In this document: positions 60,201-64,000 of the stretch, piece after piece
Position numbering within the stretch: the first letter of the stretch is position 1
How the letters are laid out: each line of letters begins with the position of its first letter
Source: Haloarcula halophila
Lineage (GTDB): Archaea > Halobacteriota > Halobacteria > Halobacteriales > Haloarculaceae
NCBI RefSeq assembly: GCF_029278565.1
Contig: NZ_CP119559.1
Span: 1,798,001-1,862,000, forward strand
Reading direction: 5' to 3'
DNA: 64,000 nucleotides
Made by a program: the position numbers and the translations under genes
The notes under the pieces: generated by a model
Seen by the model: only the letters and a program-made list of their open reading frames with translations
What the model was told of the DNA's origin: nothing
Database searches by the model: none

Positions 60201-61757
60201 GTGTCGACCGTGCCTCTGGAGACGCCGGCACGCATCGTCAGCGAACTCGCCAGCCGCGGCTACAACGCCGAGCGCGAAGCGATCACCCGGATCGCCGACA
60301 CGGCCGACCCACAGGCGACCCTCGATCGCGCACTGGAAACGATGCCGTCGGACGCGTTGAAACTCACTGCCGACCACGTCGACCAGGTCCGAACCGACGA
60401 ACAGCCCGCCGATAGCCGGGGAAGCCCGGGGCCGGCTGGTGGCGGTGTCGACGACCCCTCCGTTTCGACTGGAAACGACCCGCCGAAATCGACTGACGTG
60501 GGGGGACAGTCTCCACCTGAAACAAGGGGGTCTCGCGACGTCGATCCCACGCTCCGTGCGATCGAGGTCGCCAACGACATGACCGGCCACTCGACGGGGA
60601 CCGGGGAGTACCAGGACTTCGTGAAGGTGTTCCGGGACCGCTACGAGAAACTCTCCGCGCACCTGCGTGGCCGAGTCAACCACCGACCGACCGACGCCAT
60701 CGAGCGGATGGGCGGGGGAAGCGAGGCCGCGCTCGTCGGGATGGTCTCGGACATCCGGACGACCGCGAGCGGCCACTGGCTCGTCGAACTGGAAGACACC
60801 AACGGGACCTTCCCCTGTCTGGTGATGAAAGACCGGCCGATCGCCGATCTCGTCCAGCAACTCCTCTTCGACGAGGTCATCGCCGTCGAGGGGACTCTGG
60901 CCGACGACGGTGGCATCCTCTTCGTCGACTCGCTGTACTTCCCGGATATCCCACGAACCCACAGCCCGTCGACGGCGGACCGGCACGTCCAAGCGGCGCT
61001 GATCTCGGACGTCCACGTCGGGAGCCAGGAGTTCATGGCCGACGCCTGGCACCGGTTTACCGACTGGCTCCACACCCCCGAGGCCGAACACGTCGAGTAC
61101 CTGCTGATCGCCGGCGACATGGTCGAGGGGGTCGGTGTCTACCCAGACCAGGACGAGGAACTGGACATCGTCGACGTCTACGAGCAGTACGAGCGGTTCT
61201 CGGAGTACCTCACGGAGGTGCCGGGCGACATGGAGATCCGAATGATCCCGGGCAACCACGACGCGGTCCGGTTGGCCGAACCACAGCCGGGCTTCGACGA
61301 GGAGCTCCGGGAGATCATGACCGCCCACGACGCCCAGGTCCACTCGAACCCGGCGCTGGTGACGGTGGAGGGCGTCACCATCCTGATGTACCACGGCGTC
61401 TCTCTAGACGAGGTCATCGCCGAACTCCCCGACGAGGAAGCCAGTTACGACGAGCCACACAAGGCGATGTACCAGCTCTTGAAGAAACGTCACGTCGCCC
61501 CCCAGTACGGCGGTCACACCCGTCTGGCGCCGGAAGACCGGGACTATCTGGTCATGGAGGAGGTTCCCGACGTGTTCCACACCGGCCACGTCCACAAGCT
61601 GGGCTGGGGGAAGTACCACAACGTCCTGGCGTTGAACTCCGGGTGTTGGCAGGCCCAGACCGACTTCCAGAAGTCCGTCAACATCGACCCCGACGCCGGT
61701 TTCGCGCCGATCCTGGATCTGGATACGCTGGAGATGACTGTCCGGAAGTTCGCGTGA
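60201..61757 (+). CDS. polB: DNA polymerase D small subunit (DP1)
   Basis: 518 residues. It carries the 3'-5' proofreading exonuclease of PolD. N-terminal helix-rich domain (1-75: ARIVSELASRGYNAEREAIT), Pro/Gly/Asp linker (about 77-125), OB-like region (VGMVSDIRTTASGHWLVELE) and a calcineurin-like domain: LISDVHVGSQEFMADA, IAGDMVEGVGVYPDQ, MIPGNHDAVRL and VFHTGHVHKLGW. Metal-binding residues are complete. Linker codons contain two inverted origin-box-like motifs (60454-60476 and 60510-60531). Start GTG 60201. Its partner DP2 is at 37751. Confidence 0.94.
   Translation: MSTVPLETPARIVSELASRGYNAEREAITRIADTADPQATLDRALETMPSDALKLTADHVDQVRTDEQPADSRGSPGPAGGGVDDPSVSTGNDPPKSTDVGGQSPPETRGSRDVDPTLRAIEVANDMTGHSTGTGEYQDFVKVFRDRYEKLSAHLRGRVNHRPTDAIERMGGGSEAALVGMVSDIRTTASGHWLVELEDTNGTFPCLVMKDRPIADLVQQLLFDEVIAVEGTLADDGGILFVDSLYFPDIPRTHSPSTADRHVQAALISDVHVGSQEFMADAWHRFTDWLHTPEAEHVEYLLIAGDMVEGVGVYPDQDEELDIVDVYEQYERFSEYLTEVPGDMEIRMIPGNHDAVRLAEPQPGFDEELREIMTAHDAQVHSNPALVTVEGVTILMYHGVSLDEVIAELPDEEASYDEPHKAMYQLLKKRHVAPQYGGHTRLAPEDRDYLVMEEVPDVFHTGHVHKLGWGKYHNVLALNSGCWQAQTDFQKSVNIDPDAGFAPILDLDTLEMTVRKFA
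60454..60476 (-). repeat. Origin-box-like motif in DP1 linker, left of pair
   Basis: Minus strand GTTTCCAGTCGAAACGGAGG plus GGT. It contains TCCAGTCGAAAC then a G-run. It faces the motif at 60510 and lies 3.6 kb from the strong box at 56833. Confidence 0.6.
60510..60531 (+). repeat. Origin-box-like motif in DP1 linker, right of pair
   Basis: TCTCCACCTGAAACAAGGGG plus GT, a full match to TCCA-N2-YGAAAC with G-run. With the one at 60454 it forms an inverted pair 33 bp apart, mirroring the layout at oriC. Confidence 0.65.
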
Positions 61758-61805
61758 TCGACCGCCTGGGGGAAACGTTGTTACTGTCCGGACCTACAGT
61801 GATCT

Positions 61806-63704
61806 ATGGGCCGGGACATCCGTCTGCTCTTGGTCGACGACGACGCCGAGTTCCGCCACGCGGCGACCGAGTCCTTAGAATCCGCGAACGATCGGCTCCG
61901 CGTCGACACGGCGTCGAGCCCCGACGACGCGCGCTCCCGGCTTCGAGACGAAGCGTACGACTGTGTCGTCTCCGGGCACGCCGCTCCCGGGACCGACGGG
62001 CTCGCCTTCCTCGAGGACCTCCGGGCACGAGACCCCGACCTGCCGTTCGTCCTGCTCGTCGACAGAGACGATGAATCGCTCCGGGAAGAGGCGGTCTCGG
62101 CGGGGGTCACCGACTACTACCGGAGAGACCACGTGCGGTCGACGTGGGGACTGTTGGCCGACCGGATCGACGACGCGGTGACGGCCCGCGAGGCGACCAC
62201 GGCGGTCTCCCAGCAGCGACACCGCCTCGAACAGATCCTCAAGACCGTCCCCAGCTGCGTCGTCCAGCTCGATTCGGATGGCCGGTTCGTCTTCGCGAAC
62301 CAGCGAGCAGAACAGGTGCTGGGCCTCGAACGCGAGGCGGTGACCGACCGGACCTACAACGACCCGGAGTGGCGGATCCGCGACCTCGAGGGAGACGAGA
62401 TCCCCGACGAGAAGCTCCCGTTCCGACGGGTCGTCGACACCGGGGAACCGATCTTCGACTTCGTCCACAAGATCCAGTGGCCCGAGGGAGACGAACGGGT
62501 CCTGTCGGTCAGCGGCGCGCCGCTGTTCGACGGGGAGTCGGTCGACAGCGTCGTGTTCTCGCTCACCGACATCACCGACCGCCGCTACCGGGAAGACCGT
62601 CTGATACGGCTACACGAGGCCTCCCGAGACCTCTACGACGCCGACACGACCGAGGAAATCGCCGATATCACCAGCCAGGCGGCCGCGGAGATACTCGATT
62701 TCGAACTCAACGGCGTCCACCTCTACGACGAGGAGGCCGGCGGCCTCGCGCCCGTCGCGGTCTCGGAACGGACCGAGCAGGTCGCGGACTCGCTCGTGAC
62801 CTTCGACCAGGGCATCGCCTGGGAGGTCTACGAGAGCGGGACGGTCCGTAGCTACGCGGACATCAGGGAGGCCCCGGAACTCTACGATCCCGAGACCGAC
62901 ATGCGAAGCGGGCTGTACTTCCCGCTTGGCCGGCACGGAGTCCTCCTGGCGAACTCGAAGCAGCCCGACGACTTCGGGGAGACGGACCTCTGGCTGGGCC
63001 GGTTGCTCGCGGCCAACGCGACGACCGCGTTCGACCGAATCGAGCGGGAGTCGCTCCTGCGGTCCCGGACCAACGCGCTCGCGGCACAGAACCGGCGACT
63101 CGACGAGTTCGCGAGCGTCGTCGCCCACGACCTCCGGAGCCCGCTGCATAAGGCCGACAGCCTGCTGGAACTGTGGCGACAGACCGGCGACGAGAGCCAC
63201 GTCGACGAGGCCTCGGACACACTTTCGAAGATGGAGACGCTCATCGACGATCTGCTCTCGTTCGCCCGGCAGGACACGACCGAACGGAAGACCGAGCCCG
63301 TGTCGGTACGCGAGGCCGCCGAACGGACCTGGAAGACCCTCTCGGCGGACGCCGCGACCCTCTCGATCGACGGTGACAGGCAGATCGTCGCCGCCCCCTC
63401 GCGGCTGAACCGGATCCTCGCGAACCTGTTCGACAACAGCGTCCGACACGGCGGCGAGGGGGTCACGATCACCGTCGGGTTCCTCGAGGACGGCTTCTAC
63501 GTCGCCGACGACGGCCCTGGCATCCCACCGGACGAGCGAACGGCGGTCTTCGAGACTGGCTACTCGTCGACCGACGACGGGACCGGATTCGGACTGGCGA
63601 TCGTCCGTCGCGCGGTCGACGCACACGACTGGGAGGTCACGATCACCGAGAGCGACGCCGGCGGCTCGCGGTTCGAGATCACCGGCGTCGAGTCCGCGGA
63701 GTGA
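61806..63704 (+). CDS. Hybrid sensor kinase with degenerate receiver: receiver-PAS-GAF-HisKA-HATPase
   Basis: 632 residues. The receiver-like domain (about 5-120) keeps the acidic pocket LLLVDDD, but the phospho-acceptor is Gly57 (CVVSGHAAPGTDG) and the Lys site reads DYYRRD, so it cannot be phosphorylated conventionally. PAS (about 140-265: ILKTVPSCVVQLDSDGRFVF), GAF (about 275-420), HisKA with FASVVAHDLRSPLHKADSLL (phospho-His) and HATPase (NLFDNSVRHGG, VADDGPGIPPDE, GTGFGLAIVRR) follow. A functional kinase is likely, with the pseudo-receiver as regulatory domain. No response regulator is adjacent. Confidence 0.88.
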   Translation: MGRDIRLLLVDDDAEFRHAATESLESANDRLRVDTASSPDDARSRLRDEAYDCVVSGHAAPGTDGLAFLEDLRARDPDLPFVLLVDRDDESLREEAVSAGVTDYYRRDHVRSTWGLLADRIDDAVTAREATTAVSQQRHRLEQILKTVPSCVVQLDSDGRFVFANQRAEQVLGLEREAVTDRTYNDPEWRIRDLEGDEIPDEKLPFRRVVDTGEPIFDFVHKIQWPEGDERVLSVSGAPLFDGESVDSVVFSLTDITDRRYREDRLIRLHEASRDLYDADTTEEIADITSQAAAEILDFELNGVHLYDEEAGGLAPVAVSERTEQVADSLVTFDQGIAWEVYESGTVRSYADIREAPELYDPETDMRSGLYFPLGRHGVLLANSKQPDDFGETDLWLGRLLAANATTAFDRIERESLLRSRTNALAAQNRRLDEFASVVAHDLRSPLHKADSLLELWRQTGDESHVDEASDTLSKMETLIDDLLSFARQDTTERKTEPVSVREAAERTWKTLSADAATLSIDGDRQIVAAPSRLNRILANLFDNSVRHGGEGVTITVGFLEDGFYVADDGPGIPPDERTAVFETGYSSTDDGTGFGLAIVRRAVDAHDWEVTITESDAGGSRFEITGVESAE

Positions 63705-63819
63705 CCGGATCGGCGGTCCCACGCCGGAACCGGCGTTCCGACGGCGAACGGGTTCGGTCGGCCCCGGAAGATTCGCCGGTATCTCGGAGCAGTGGCCGGG
63801 GTAACCGGAGGAATCGGGG

Positions 63820-63826
63820 TTTAAGT
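63820..63826 (+). promoter_or_regulatory. TATA element for the sulfhydrylase gene
   Basis: TTTAAGT, 26 bp before the ATG at 63852, predicts a leaderless transcript. Confidence 0.6.
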
Positions 63827-63851
63827 CGCCTCCACGTGAGTAGCCGGCCGT

Positions 63852-64000
63852 ATGAGCGACGATGAGACCGAGCGCGGATTCGAGACCGACGCGTTACACG
63901 TCGGCCAGGAGGAACCGGACGCGGAGACCCGATCCCGGGCACCGCCGCTGTACCAGACGACGTCGTACGTCTTCGAGGACGCCGAGGACGCGGCACAGCA
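63852..64000 (+). CDS. metY: O-acetylhomoserine sulfhydrylase / Cys-Met metabolism PLP enzyme, 5' part only
   Basis: The first 49 residues are visible: MSDDETERGFETDALHVGQE, then RSRAPPLYQTTSYVFEDAED. GFET-x-x-LH-x-GQ and PPLYQTTSYVF are the characteristic start of the family (cystathionine gamma-synthase / MetY); MetY is favoured by the spacing and the YVFED motif, but the catalytic lysine and specificity region lie beyond the window. A TATA element at 63820-63826 supports the start. Confidence 0.75.
   Translation, partial: MSDDETERGFETDALHVGQEEPDAETRSRAPPLYQTTSYVFEDAEDAAQ

Overview
The window is a 64-kb stretch of haloarchaeal chromosome. It is strongly GC-rich, its proteins are very acidic, many genes appear leaderless with a TATA element about 25 bases before the start codon, and it carries archaeal hallmark genes: both subunits of DNA polymerase D, two Orc1/Cdc6 proteins, Hef, PurO, archaeal GTP cyclohydrolase III, and LysW-dependent arginine synthesis. 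The gene set fits Halobacteria; a Haloarcula-like relative is my guess, not something I could test. I saw no insertion sequence, prophage or cas gene, so this looks like core chromosome.

Layout. 0-3.7 kb: nitrate assimilation (nasA, then nirA cut by the window edge). 3.9-14.6 kb: hemL, a permease/TrkA-like/Lrp group for amino-acid uptake, prs, an Orc protein, RidA and several unknowns. 14.6-26.5 kb: MATE pump, ferredoxin, response regulator, gch3, LUD and LLM proteins, tRNA-Gln, purO, phosphoesterase, a J-domain/ferredoxin fusion, lysC, thrC and small regulators. 26.5-36.2 kb: the complete arginine block, transcribed leftward (argG-argH, then lysW-lysX-argC-argB-argD-lysK-argF), with two micro-ORFs that exactly bridge gene junctions, an intrinsic terminator and a degenerate triple repeat beyond it. 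36.5-49.3 kb: PolD large subunit with a mini-intein in its active site, serA, an HD hydrolase facing a CARF-type regulator, CBS protein, glyS and a polyprenol-kinase-like protein.

49.3-61.8 kb is a replication island: hef, a redoxin, a zinc-ribbon protein, mdh, oapC-oapB-oapA, the replication origin, orc1, two signal peptidases and the PolD small subunit. The origin (about 56.4-57.2 kb) has G-tailed origin recognition boxes in inverted orientation around an AT-rich segment. Further copies of the same box lie inside the disordered-linker codons of hef, the zinc-ribbon gene and the PolD small-subunit gene, 3.6-5.8 kb either side of the origin. I regard this as the most interesting signal in the window.

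61.8-64 kb: a histidine kinase with a degenerate receiver domain, then the start of an O-acetylhomoserine sulfhydrylase-type gene cut by the window end. All functional calls are from reading translated sequence and remembered family features; no database search was run.
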